Assembly (NCBI GenBank): GCA_001626765.1
Contig: LUOO01000045.1
Location: forward strand, 48,071-112,070
Length of the DNA stretch: 64,000 bases
From: Maritimibacter sp. REDSEA-S28_B5
Lineage (GTDB): Bacteria; Pseudomonadota; Alphaproteobacteria; Rhodobacterales; Rhodobacteraceae
Direction of reading: 5' to 3'
In this document: positions 19,394 to 27,352 of the stretch, piece by piece
Numbering within the stretch: the first letter of the stretch is position 1
Layout: each line of letters begins with the position of its first letter
The notes under the pieces: generated by a model
The model's input: only the letters and a program-made list of their open reading frames with translations
What the model was told of the DNA's origin: nothing
Databases searched by the model: none
Program-made: the position numbers and the translations under genes

Positions 19394-20182
19394 TCAGCCC
19401 CGGACCGTCTTGGCGAACTTGTCGAAGATCTGTTCGTTGGCGGCGATGATCTCGCCCGACACCAGCGGGTCCTCGGTTGGGTCGAGCGCCTCGACCAGAC
19501 CGCCCGCTTCCTTGACGATGAGCAGACCGGCCCCGATGTCCCAAGGATTCAGACGCCGCTCCCAGAAGCCCTCGTAGCGGCCCGCGGCAACATAGGCGAG
19601 GTCGAGCGCCGCCGCCCCCCAGCGCCGCACACCAGCGCAGGTCGGCATGATCCGCGCGAGGTCCTTCAGCGTCTCGGGCAGATCACCCCGCCCGCCAAAG
19701 GGCACGCCGGTCGCGAAGATCGACTGGATCATGTCGCGCCGCCCCGAAACCCGCAGGCGTTGCTTGTCGTTCATCCAGGCACCGGCGCCCTTTTCGGCAA
19801 AGAACATCTCGTCCTTGGCCGGGTCGTAAACGACGCCCGCGACGATCTCGCCCTTGTGCTCGAGGGCGATGGACACCGCCCAATGCGGCAAGCCATGCAG
19901 AAAGTTCGTGGTGCCGTCCAATGGGTCGACGATCCAGCGCCGGGTCGGGTCCTTGCCTTCTTCGCCGCCGCCCTCTTCGCCGAGCCAGCCGTAGTTCGGC
20001 CGCGCCTCCATCAGCTCTTCCTTGATGATGTTTTCGGCGGCGATGTCGGCCTTGGACACAAAGTCGCCCGCGCCCTTCATCGAGACCTGAAGGTTCTCCA
20101 CCTCGCGGAAGTCCTTGACCAGCGAGCGCCCGGCCTTGCGGGCGGCCTTGATCATGACGTTGAGATTGGCGCTGCCTTGCAT
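19394..20182 (-). CDS. suhB: inositol monophosphatase family protein
   Basis: Mg-dependent phosphatase of the inositol monophosphatase superfamily, possibly SuhB. 262 residues from ATG 20182. Metal-binding motif 1 is WIVDPLDGTTNFLHGLPH and motif 2 is LNPWDIGAGLLIVKEAGG. The upstream Glu is in GWLGEEGGGEEG. Divergent from the DUF389 gene. The physiological substrate cannot be told from sequence. Confidence 0.88.
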   Translation of the reverse strand: MQGSANLNVMIKAARKAGRSLVKDFREVENLQVSMKGAGDFVSKADIAAENIIKEELMEARPNYGWLGEEGGGEEGKDPTRRWIVDPLDGTTNFLHGLPHWAVSIALEHKGEIVAGVVYDPAKDEMFFAEKGAGAWMNDKQRLRVSGRRDMIQSIFATGVPFGGRGDLPETLKDLARIMPTCAGVRRWGAAALDLAYVAAGRYEGFWERRLNPWDIGAGLLIVKEAGGLVEALDPTEDPLVSGEIIAANEQIFDKFAKTVRG

Positions 20183-20310
20183 GGGTTCGGCTCCGGTCGG
20201 GCGTAGGGAAACAGATTGGTTTGGATCAGGTCGGGCGTATAGACGCCACGGCCCCGCTTGCCAAGGGCCTGCGCCACCCCGCCAACCCACGCGCCGCCCG
20301 CGCCCGCGAC

Positions 20311-20354
20311 GGGGCTTGCGCCCGCCCTATTTACCCCGGGGCTTGCGCCCGCCC
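20311..20354. repeat. short direct repeat in suhB/DUF389 gap
   Basis: The 17-nt sequence GGGGCTTGCGCCCGCCC occurs at 20311-20327 and again at 20338-20354 (27-nt period). Each copy contains a small GGGC/GCCC dyad. It sits in the divergent promoter region between suhB and the DUF389 gene. Confidence 0.5.
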
Positions 20355-20377
20355 CGCCCCACCGCCACTGTCGCCCC

Positions 20378-21403
20378 ATGTCGCTGCGCCAGATCCTCGT
20401 CACCGCCCCCGCCGCCACCCTGCCCTACCTCGTCCGCGCGATCGAGGCGGAGGGCTGCGTCGAGATGCGGGTGCTCACCACCCAACCCGAAGGTGACGCG
20501 GTTCTGCTGGTCCTCGCCGATGCCGACAACAGGCAGGCGCTTCTGGACCGGATGCAGGGCGTCTTCGGGCCGGAGAACGAGGGCGACTGGCGCATCACGC
20601 TTCTCCCCGTCGAGGCGACGATCCCCCGGATCGAGGAGGAGGACGACAGCGACGAGACGGGCAAACCCGAGCGCCGTGAGATCGGCTCCTCGGGCCTCAC
20701 CCGCGAGGAAATCCAGACCAAGGTCTGGGAAAATGCCCGCACCGACCGCAATTACATCACCTTCGTGGTGCTTTCGACCGTGGTGGCCGCCTTCGGCCTG
20801 CTGTCGGACAATGTGGCCGTCGTGGTGGGCGCCATGGTCATCGCGCCGCTTCTTGGCCCGAACCTGGCGCTCGCAGTGGGCATCGCGCTGGGGGACGGCG
20901 CGCTGATCGGTCGCGCGATCCGAACGAACCTCGCCGGTGTCGTGATCGCGCTCGGCCTGTCGGTCCTGATCGGCTTTGTCGCCACACCCGATTTCGAGTC
21001 CAAGGAACTCATGTCCCGGTCTATCGTGGGCTTTGACGGCATGGCCATTGCGCTCGCCTCCGGCGCCGCCGCGGCGCTGTCGCTCGTCACCGGCATTTCC
21101 TCGGCCCTCGTGGGCGTCATGGTGGCGGTGGCCCTCCTGCCCCCCACGGCGGCCATCGGCATGTTCCTGGGCTTTGCCCGCCCTGATCTCGCCATGGGTG
21201 CGGCCACGCTTCTGGCCGTCAACGTGGTCTGCGTGAACCTTGCCGCCCAAGCCGTCATGTTCACCCGGGGCATCACGCCGCGCACCTTTCATGAGAAAAA
21301 ATCTGCCGCCCGCGCGCGCATCATTTCCGCCGCGATCACGGTGGCGCTCGTCGCCGTCCTCGCCGCGCTGGTCTACTGGCGGCTCCTGCACCCGGTCGGC
21401 TGA
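20378..21403 (+). CDS. TIGR00341/DUF389 family membrane protein
   Basis: 341 residues. The N-terminal ~125 residues are soluble (ferredoxin-like start MSLRQILVTAPAATLPYLVR). The DUF389 membrane domain follows, with helices including YITFVVLSTVVAAFGLLSD and the conserved NVAVVVGAMVIAPLLGPNLA. About six membrane helices in all. Function unknown; proposed transport. The ATG at 20378 gives the family start; the longer upstream frame is compositional. Confidence 0.88.
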   Translation: MSLRQILVTAPAATLPYLVRAIEAEGCVEMRVLTTQPEGDAVLLVLADADNRQALLDRMQGVFGPENEGDWRITLLPVEATIPRIEEEDDSDETGKPERREIGSSGLTREEIQTKVWENARTDRNYITFVVLSTVVAAFGLLSDNVAVVVGAMVIAPLLGPNLALAVGIALGDGALIGRAIRTNLAGVVIALGLSVLIGFVATPDFESKELMSRSIVGFDGMAIALASGAAAALSLVTGISSALVGVMVAVALLPPTAAIGMFLGFARPDLAMGAATLLAVNVVCVNLAAQAVMFTRGITPRTFHEKKSAARARIISAAITVALVAVLAALVYWRLLHPVG

Positions 21404-21421
21404 CCACGCAGGTCCTGACTT

Positions 21422-21480
21422 CTCTGGTTCATAAATATCCGGGGAGCGCGAGGTTTGTGAGGTTTGCATGCAAACCTCAC
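21422..21480 (-). repeat. dispersed intergenic hairpin element, copy 2
   Basis: On the minus strand: a perfect 24-bp palindrome centred on TTTGCATGCAAA (21457-21480), then a short link, then CTCCCCGGATATTTATGAAC and CAGAGAAG (tail, 21422-21446). The tail matches copies 3 and 4 almost exactly. It lies between the convergent DUF389 and HTH genes and replaces the expected 3' end of the HTH gene. Confidence 0.75.
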
Positions 21481-21520
21481 ATCGCAGCGCCCCTCGTCGG
21501 CTCGGCGGCGGGCCTCCGCC

Positions 21521-21994
21521 CACGGAAAAAAGCTGCGCCCGCCCCTCGACGCCGGCCTTCGCATAGATCGCCGCGCATTGCGCCCGCACGGTCCCCGCCG
21601 CCGTGCCCCGGATCCGCGCGATCTCGTCGTTCTCGATGCCCTTGAGCACCATGAGCGCCACGTCGCGCTCGGACGGCGTGAGCCCCCAGCCGGTGAAGAA
21701 CCCGTCTATGACCTCGGCCATCTCGCCTCGTGCCGCCTGTGTAGCGGTTTCGAGGATCGCCATGCGGTCCATGACCCGGCGCAGCTCGAGCGCAAGGAAG
21801 ACGACGCCCGCGATGAGCGAGACGGAAGCCGCGACCTCGACATAGCGGTGCCCGCCCTCGAAGGCGCCGTCAGTCGCGAGATCCCCGATCACGTCGGCCA
21901 GAAACACCGCGGCACAGACCGATTGCACGAGGATGACAGCGGCGAGCAGAATGGCCCGCCGCTCCGGTGTCCGTGCTGTCCGGGCCCGCTTCAT
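21521..21994 (-). CDS. LuxR-type HTH regulator with two membrane helices, 3' end abnormal
   Basis: Start ATG 21994, 2 nt after the cytochrome gene stop. Two N-terminal membrane helices (AILLAAVILVQSVCAAVFLA; SVSLIAGVVFLALELRRVMD) are followed by a LuxR-type HTH (GLTPSERDVALMVLKGIENDEI, then GTVRAQCAAIYAKAG). Relatives end shortly after the motif RAQLLSLFIEDL. Here homology stops at RAQLFSV (21521) and the frame runs on into the dispersed element, finding no stop until 20327, antisense to the whole DUF389 gene. A run of six T at the break could also mark a frameshift. The end given is the end of conserved sequence, not a stop codon. Confidence 0.65.
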
Positions 21995-21996
21995 GC

Positions 21997-22599
21997 TCAA
22001 GAACGCCGCCCCGGCAGCCGCTTGCGCCCGTGGATCATCGCCCCCACGAGGCTCAGGCGCGTGACGAGACTGTCGAGCAGGACGCCGCCAAGGTGCAGCA
22101 AAACGGAGGCCATGATCCAGGCATAGATCGCCTCATGCAGTTCCTCGACCCAGTCCATCCCGAAAAACGCCACGGTTCCCATCATGTACCCCGTCACCCC
22201 CATGCCGATCACGGAAAGCCACAGGTTGTAGGCCATGAGCGCGCCGGCAGGGTTATGGGAAAGATGCACGCTGTGTCGCCCGCGGATCAAGTCGCCAAAG
22301 TGGCGCAGGGCGGCGAGCGGGTTGAGCGGAAAGGCCGCGAACCGCGCGTGTTCGGTGCCGATCAGCCCCCAGAGCACCCGCAGCGCCACCAGCCCGACGG
22401 CCACGTAGCCCAGTGCCTCATGGAGCTTCGAGTCCGGGTCGTCCAGAAGCGCGTTGGTCAGCACCGCGGCCGCGAGACCCCAGTGAATGAATCGCACGAG
22501 TGGATCCCAGACCCGCACGCCCCGGTCGGGTCGGGACGGCGTTTGCGCCGCCCCCGTTCCCGCGTCCGTGACGGCCTGCGTCAGGAAACGATCAGTCAT
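21997..22599 (-). CDS. cytochrome b561/b-type (Ni-hydrogenase-like) membrane protein
   Basis: 200 residues with four predicted membrane helices and conserved heme-ligand His. Key segments are VWDPLVRFIHWGLAAAVLTN, LHEALGYVAVGLVALRVLWG, HNPAGALMAYNLWLSVIGMG and ELHEAIYAWIMASVLLHLGG. This is the cytochrome b/b6 domain seen beside PepSY proteins. The ATG (22599) overlaps the PepSY stop, and it is followed immediately by the HTH gene, forming a three-gene operon likely to form a small membrane redox unit. Confidence 0.88.
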   Translation of the reverse strand: MTDRFLTQAVTDAGTGAAQTPSRPDRGVRVWDPLVRFIHWGLAAAVLTNALLDDPDSKLHEALGYVAVGLVALRVLWGLIGTEHARFAAFPLNPLAALRHFGDLIRGRHSVHLSHNPAGALMAYNLWLSVIGMGVTGYMMGTVAFFGMDWVEELHEAIYAWIMASVLLHLGGVLLDSLVTRLSLVGAMIHGRKRLPGRRS

Positions 22600-22888
22600 T
22601 GCCCGAGACCTTGATGACCTCGCCCGTCTTGGCGTTGACATAGACCTCGGCCATGAATTTGTCCTTCACGACGTAAGCCTCGATCGCCCCATCCTCCATG
22701 TCCATCTTGCGGACCTCGTAGCCAAGGCCCGTGAGCGCGTTGCGCACGGAGGCTTCGTCCGTGCCCAGAATGGTGCCCATGGCGAGATCGGTGGGCGCGG
22801 CCATGGCGGTGCCGTCATCGTTCGAAGCAAAGCCGGCGGCGGGCAGCGCGACGGCAAGGGCGGCAAGGGTCAGGGTAAACTTGTTCAT
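22592..22888 (-). CDS. PepSY domain-containing periplasmic protein
   Basis: 98 residues. Signal peptide MNKFTLTLAALAVALPAAGF (cleavage near ASNDD), then one PepSY domain (about 35-95) with ASVRNALTGLGYEVRKMDME and FMAEVYVNAKTGEVIKVSG. It is first in the operon with the b-type cytochrome. Family members often accompany such cytochromes; the role is unknown. Confidence 0.88.
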   Translation of the reverse strand: MNKFTLTLAALAVALPAAGFASNDDGTAMAAPTDLAMGTILGTDEASVRNALTGLGYEVRKMDMEDGAIEAYVVKDKFMAEVYVNAKTGEVIKVSGND

Positions 22889-23008
22889 GGTGTTTCCTTT
22901 CAGGCGCGAGCGGCGGGCGGGATGCCCGTCGTCTCGCACCTGACATGCCCCGCCAGCCAGCCCGCCGCGATTGGCGCAGGGCTTAGACCGATCGGCATAA
23001 GCGCCCGC

Positions 23009-23980
23009 TTAGAGCGGTTTCCCGCGCAAGGGCGCCCTGCCTTTTCCCGCGCAAGGGCGCCCTGCCTTTTCCCGCGCAAGGGCGCCCTGCCTTTTCCCGC
23101 GCAAGGGCGCCCTGCCCATCATGTGGGCGATGTAGGGCTTGGCCACCTCCTCGTCCCGCGTGGCCGCGTGCATCCGTTTGGTGAGCCCGCCTTCGGTGAT
23201 CGGCAAGATCACGTAGTCCGGGTTGTCGCGATATTTCCCCAGCACCCAGTCGGGCAGCACCGTGACCCCGCGCCCGGCGGCGACCAGCATCAGGATGACT
23301 TCGGTCAGTTCCACCGGCCTTGTCCCGCGCGGCTCGACCTTGGCAGGCGTCAGGAGTTGGGTGAAGATGTCGAGTTTCGCGCGCTCGACCGGGTAATGGA
23401 GCAGGATCTCTTCCGCGAAATCCTCGGCCTCGATCCAGTCGTTCTCGGCCAGCCGGTGCCCGCGCGGGCAGACGAATTTCGGCTCGTAGTCGAAGAGCGG
23501 CGTGAAGGTGACCCCAGGGATCGACACCGGGTCCGAGGAGATGACGAAGTCCACCTCCTCGCGCCTTAGCGCCTCCATCGCGTCGAAGGCCAGCCGCATC
23601 CTAATGTCCACGTCCACATCTGGCCAGACCGCGCGAAAGCCGTCGAGCACCGGAAAGAGCCAATCGAAACAGGCGTGGCATTCGATGGCGATATGCATCC
23701 GGCCCGACCGGCCCGACTGCATGTTGCGAAACTCCTCCTCGACCCGCGCGACCTCGGGCAGGATCGTTTCGGCGAGGCGCAGGAGCTTTTGCCCGGCGGG
23801 CGAGAGCTTCATGGGCTTGGAGCGCCGGAGAAACAACTCCATCCCGACCTGCTCTTCCAACCCTTTGACCTGATGGGACAAAGCGGACTGTGTAATGTGA
23901 AGCATGTCGGCGGCACGCGCCAGCCCGCCCGCCTCGTGGATGGCGCGGATTGTGCGCAGGTGGCGAAATTCCAGATACAT
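23009..23980 (-). CDS. metR: LysR-family regulator MetR with repeat-derived C-terminal tail
   Basis: 323 residues. The N-terminal HTH (LEFRHLRTIRAIHEAGGLAR, AADMLHITQSALSHQVKGLE) and effector domain match MetR, the homocysteine-responsive activator of methionine genes; it is divergent from metF as in other bacteria. Homologous sequence ends at about residue 288 (KPYIAHMMGR). The last 35 residues are translated from a 25-nt tandem repeat read in successive frames (APLRGK, GALAREK, RPCAGKG, APLRGKPL). The tail is likely dispensable. Confidence 0.9.
   Translation of the reverse strand: MYLEFRHLRTIRAIHEAGGLARAADMLHITQSALSHQVKGLEEQVGMELFLRRSKPMKLSPAGQKLLRLAETILPEVARVEEEFRNMQSGRSGRMHIAIECHACFDWLFPVLDGFRAVWPDVDVDIRMRLAFDAMEALRREEVDFVISSDPVSIPGVTFTPLFDYEPKFVCPRGHRLAENDWIEAEDFAEEILLHYPVERAKLDIFTQLLTPAKVEPRGTRPVELTEVILMLVAAGRGVTVLPDWVLGKYRDNPDYVILPITEGGLTKRMHAATRDEEVAKPYIAHMMGRAPLRGKRQGALAREKAGRPCAGKGRAPLRGKPL
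23018..23116. repeat. 25-nt tandem repeat, four copies, inside metR 3' end
   Basis: Copies at 23018-23041 (24 nt, one T short), 23042-23066, 23067-23091 and 23092-23116. Each contains the palindrome GGGCGCCC. Because 25 is not a multiple of three, successive copies are translated in different frames of metR. Confidence 0.95.
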
Positions 23981-23992
23981 CTTGAGCAGCCC

Positions 23993-24016
23993 TCATAATC
24001 TTTCTGAATATTATGA
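23993..24016. promoter_or_regulatory. MetR-type operator between metR and metF
   Basis: Inverted repeat TCATAAT-N10-ATTATGA in the 96-nt divergent gap, 7-bp perfect arms, AT-rich in a GC-rich region. Placement between a LysR regulator and its divergent target fits a LysR operator (T-N11-A geometry within). Likely site for both autoregulation and metF activation. Confidence 0.6.
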
Positions 24017-24076
24017 ATTTGTCTCAGATGATGGAAGCCCCTAGCTTGAGATCAACCAAAGATATGGAATTGCGAC

Positions 24077-24943
24077 ATGACCACGCCCAACATCAGCTTC
24101 GAATTCTTCCCGCCGCAGAACATCGAGGGCGCCTTCCGCCTTGCCGACACCGTACGCGAGCTTGCCCCGCTAGACCCCAGCTTTGTCTCGGTCACCTATG
24201 GCGCGGGCGGCACGACGCGGGAGCTGACCCATGACGCCGTGGGCACGATCCACCGACGCTATGGCCTCAACGTCGCCGCGCATCTGACCTGCGTGAACGC
24301 GACGCGGGAAGAGACCCTGGAGATCGCGCATCAGTATGCCGAGGCGGGCGTGACCGAGATCGTGGCGCTCCGGGGCGATCCGCCGAAGGGCGCGGACAAG
24401 TTCAAGGCCTATGAAAACGGCTTTGCCAATTCGGTCGAATTGATCGAGGCACTGGCCAAGACCGGCAAGTTCAACATCCGCGTCGGCGCCTATCCCGACC
24501 CGCACCCCGATGCGGGCCACACCGACGCCGACGTCGAGTGGCTCAAGCGCAAGATCGACGCGGGCGCGTCCTCGGCGATCACCCAGTTCTTTTTCGAGGC
24601 CGACACGTTTTTCCGCTTCCGTGACAAATGCGTGGCGGCCGGGATCGACGCGCCGATCATTCCGGGCATCCTGCCGATCCAGTCGTGGACGGGCGTGAAG
24701 AAATTTGCCCAGCGTTGCGGCGCGCCGGTGCCGCTCTGGCTTGACGAGGCCTATGAGCGGGCGCTCCGTGACGGGCGCGAGGAGCTTCTGTCGGTGTCGC
24801 TCGCCACGGAACTCTGTTCCGAGCTGATTGAGGGCGGCGTGGAAGACTTGCATTTCTACACGCTGAACAAGACCGACATCACCCGCGACATCGTCCATGC
24901 GCTGGGCGTCACGCCCAAAATGACGCTGGCTCAGGTCGCCTGA
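24077..24943 (+). CDS. metF: 5,10-methylenetetrahydrofolate reductase
   Basis: FAD-dependent reduction of 5,10-methylene-THF to 5-methyl-THF for methionine synthesis. 288 residues. Conserved features are the N-terminal NISFEFFPPQNIEGA, VSVTYGAGGTTRE, ALRGDPPKG and the FFFEADTFFRFRDKCV segment. Start ATG 24077, downstream of the divergent operator. A strong hairpin follows the stop. Confidence 0.96.
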   Translation: MTTPNISFEFFPPQNIEGAFRLADTVRELAPLDPSFVSVTYGAGGTTRELTHDAVGTIHRRYGLNVAAHLTCVNATREETLEIAHQYAEAGVTEIVALRGDPPKGADKFKAYENGFANSVELIEALAKTGKFNIRVGAYPDPHPDAGHTDADVEWLKRKIDAGASSAITQFFFEADTFFRFRDKCVAAGIDAPIIPGILPIQSWTGVKKFAQRCGAPVPLWLDEAYERALRDGREELLSVSLATELCSELIEGGVEDLHFYTLNKTDITRDIVHALGVTPKMTLAQVA

Positions 24944-24986
24944 CAGAGGCTTCCCACCGGCGGTTCAACGCCGGATCGCGAAATCG

Positions 24987-25020
24987 GGACCGGCGCACTC
25001 GGAACGGAGTGCGCCGGTCC
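24987..25020 (+). terminator. terminator hairpin after metF
   Basis: Perfect 14-bp inverted repeat (GGACCGGCGCACTC / GAGTGCGCCGGTCC) with a 6-nt loop, 44 nt after the metF stop and followed by a short T-containing tail (TTCGTTG). It insulates metF from the next gene. Confidence 0.75.
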
Positions 25021-25078
25021 TTCGTTGTCCCTCCTGACGCCGCGCCAGACGCGCGGCCAACGAACAGGAGGACACGCC

Positions 25079-26470
25079 GTGAAAGACAGCGTCGACAAGA
25101 ACCAGATCACCACGATCAACCCCTTCACCAATGAGCCGATCAAGAGCTACGACCTCATGTCGAAACACGAGGCCTTCGCCGCCGTCGAGCGGTGCCACGA
25201 GGCCTTTCTCGACTGGCGCCGCGTGGCACCTCAGGAGCGGGCCAAGGTCATCGGCAAGATCGGCGAGGCGCTGACCGCCAAGGCCGAAGATTTTGCGACG
25301 CTGATGACGGAAGAGACCGGGAAGCTCCTGAAAGACGGCAAGACCGAGATCGAGCTTTGCGCCGCGATCTGCAAATGGACCGCCGAGACCGGGCCAAAGG
25401 AGCTTGCTGGCGAGACCCGCGACGTGGAGAACGGCGAAAAGGGCCATATCGAATATGCGCCCATCGGTGTGATCTACGGCATCCAGCCGTGGAATTTCCC
25501 GGCCTACCAGGCGATCCGCTATGCCATCGCGAACCTCATGGCGGGCAACGGCGTACTTTTGAAACATGCGGCAAGCTGCACTGGGTCGGGGCTGTTTCTG
25601 CGCGACCTCATGGAGGAGGCGGGCCTGCCCAAGGATCTCTTCACCGTTCTCGTAATCGACCATGACCTCTCGGACGAGGTCATCGCCCATGACAAGGTGC
25701 GCGGCGTGACCCTTACCGGGTCCGAGGGCGCCGGGCGGCATGTGGCGGAGAAAGCCGGCGCGGCGCTGAAAAAGACCGTGATGGAGCTTGGCTCGAACGA
25801 CGCCTACCTCGTGCTGTCGGACGCGGATCTGGAGCTGGCGGTCAAGACCTGCGTGATGGGGCGGCTCTACAACAACGGGCAGACCTGTGTGAACGCGAAA
25901 CGCTTCGTGGTTGTCGATGCGGTCTACGACCAGTTCATCTCGGGATTTGTCGAGGCGATGTCGAAGATCGAGCTTGGCGATCCCCGCGACGCATCCACCA
26001 AGTTGGGTCCGATGTCGCGCGAGGAGCTGCGCGACAAGCTCCATGATCAGGTGTGGAAGTCGATCGCGAAGGGCGCGAAGCTGTCCTGCGGCGGCAAGGT
26101 CCCCGACCGGCGCGGTGCCTTCTACCCGGCCACGGTGCTCGAAGACGTGGCGCCCGGTCAGCCCGCCTATGACGAGGAGCTGTTCGGCCCGGTCGCGAGC
26201 GTGATCCGCGCCAAGGACGACAAGGACGCGATGCGGATTGCGAACGATTCGAAATTCGGACTGGGCGGCGGGATTTTTTCGCGTGACGTGGAGCGAGCGG
26301 TGACGCTCGCGCGCGAGGAGTTCGACACCGGCATGGTCTTTGTGAACGGGTTCAACGTGGCGACGCCGAACATGCCCTTTGGCGGGGTCAAGAACTCCGG
26401 CTACGGGCGTGAACACGGTGGCTTCGGCATGAAGGAATTCGTCAACGTGAAGACGATCATCGAGAACTGA
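25079..26470 (+). CDS. NAD(P)-dependent aldehyde dehydrogenase (succinate-semialdehyde type)
   Basis: 463 residues; oxidises an aldehyde to the acid. Catalytic Cys lies in NNGQTCVNAKRF and the general-base Glu in KKTVMELGSNDAYLV. The NAD-binding VTLTGSEGAGRHVAEKAG and the motif GIQPWNFPAYQA are typical of succinate-semialdehyde dehydrogenase (GabD/Sad-like). GTG 25079 is chosen because AGGAGG lies 8 nt upstream. It could serve putrescine/GABA degradation encoded at 31-42 kb, but it is not in that cluster. Confidence 0.88.
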   Translation: MKDSVDKNQITTINPFTNEPIKSYDLMSKHEAFAAVERCHEAFLDWRRVAPQERAKVIGKIGEALTAKAEDFATLMTEETGKLLKDGKTEIELCAAICKWTAETGPKELAGETRDVENGEKGHIEYAPIGVIYGIQPWNFPAYQAIRYAIANLMAGNGVLLKHAASCTGSGLFLRDLMEEAGLPKDLFTVLVIDHDLSDEVIAHDKVRGVTLTGSEGAGRHVAEKAGAALKKTVMELGSNDAYLVLSDADLELAVKTCVMGRLYNNGQTCVNAKRFVVVDAVYDQFISGFVEAMSKIELGDPRDASTKLGPMSREELRDKLHDQVWKSIAKGAKLSCGGKVPDRRGAFYPATVLEDVAPGQPAYDEELFGPVASVIRAKDDKDAMRIANDSKFGLGGGIFSRDVERAVTLAREEFDTGMVFVNGFNVATPNMPFGGVKNSGYGREHGGFGMKEFVNVKTIIEN

Positions 26471-26500
26471 GGTGTTGCGCCGCCTGACGGCGTCGCGGCA

Positions 26501-26560
26501 CTGGGGGAGGCTCTGCCTCCCCCAGACCCCCTCCGGGATATTTATGAACCAGAGAAGGAG
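26501..26560 (+). repeat. dispersed intergenic hairpin element, copy 3
   Basis: Hairpin CTGGGGGAGG-ctctg-CCTCCCCCAG (26501-26525), followed by CCCCCTCCGGGATATTTATG and AACCAGAGAAG (to about 26557). It lies between the convergent aldehyde dehydrogenase and DUF2161 genes. On the minus strand its TTCATAAATATCC supplies the stop and last codons of the DUF2161 gene. Confidence 0.75.
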
Positions 26561-27225
26561 GCGGGTTCGTGCGTGGCCGCGTTTGCCGCACGGCCCGCTT
26601 CGGTGAGGTCGTAGAGGCCCTTGTCGAGGCGCGCGAACCAGCCCAGTTGATTGAGATACATGATCCGCGTGGCGCGGGTGACGCCGGTTACCTTGGCGAT
26701 GGCGGCGCCTTTGGAGGGGCCATGGGCCGAGAGGTGGGCGGCGATCTTCGCGCAGTCCTGTTTCCAGGCGGTAATGATCTGCCCCTTGGTGCCTCCCATG
26801 TTGGGATCGCCCTCCCGGCGGGCAAATTCGGACAGAAGGCGGGTCTTTCGGGCCGTGGACTTGCGCGGCGTGAAGGGGACCGGGTCGCAGTGGACTTCCA
26901 CAAATCCATCTTTTTCACGCACAGAGAGGACACCGAGGCCCAATCTCTTGCACAAACCGATGTTTTCCTTGAAGGCCTTCCACCCCGACTTGCCCGACCA
27001 GCGCGGCACGGCCACATAGACGCTGTCGGTGACGGCCTGCCGCGCCACGGCCTGTTGCAGGAGCGTGAGCGAGAAGCCCGCCTTGAGTTCGACCACGAGC
27101 GGCTCTGACCCCTCGCGGCAAGCCAGCACATCGACCGGCCCGATTTCGGATTTCACCTCGTATCCCGCCGCCTCGAGCCACCTCTTCACGGGTGGATAAA
27201 GTGCGGTCTCTGCTCGTTTCGCCAT
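26542..27225 (-). CDS. DUF2161 family protein (PD-(D/E)XK-like) with C-terminal HTH-like region
   Basis: 227 residues. The N-terminal half resembles PD-(D/E)XK nuclease folds: GYEVKSEIGPVDVLACREG and LVVELKAGFSLTLLQQAV supply the D...ExK set. The C-terminal region (IITAWKQDCAKIAAHLSAHG, KVTGVTRATRIMYLNQLGWF) looks like a winged helix. Substrate unknown. The last residues (SFSGS and stop) are encoded inside the dispersed hairpin element. The ATG at 27225 is the family start; the frame is open to 27285. Confidence 0.82.
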   Translation of the reverse strand: MAKRAETALYPPVKRWLEAAGYEVKSEIGPVDVLACREGSEPLVVELKAGFSLTLLQQAVARQAVTDSVYVAVPRWSGKSGWKAFKENIGLCKRLGLGVLSVREKDGFVEVHCDPVPFTPRKSTARKTRLLSEFARREGDPNMGGTKGQIITAWKQDCAKIAAHLSAHGPSKGAAIAKVTGVTRATRIMYLNQLGWFARLDKGLYDLTEAGRAANAATHEPASFSGS

Positions 27226-27352
27226 GCGCCATCCTAGCGCGGTTTGCGACCGCGACAAAGGGGCCAACACAGGGGGTGGTGACAAGGTCTGCCCGTGAAC
27301 CTATAAGGCGCGCGACTTTGAAACCGCTTTGCTCGCCTCGAGGGACACGCAC

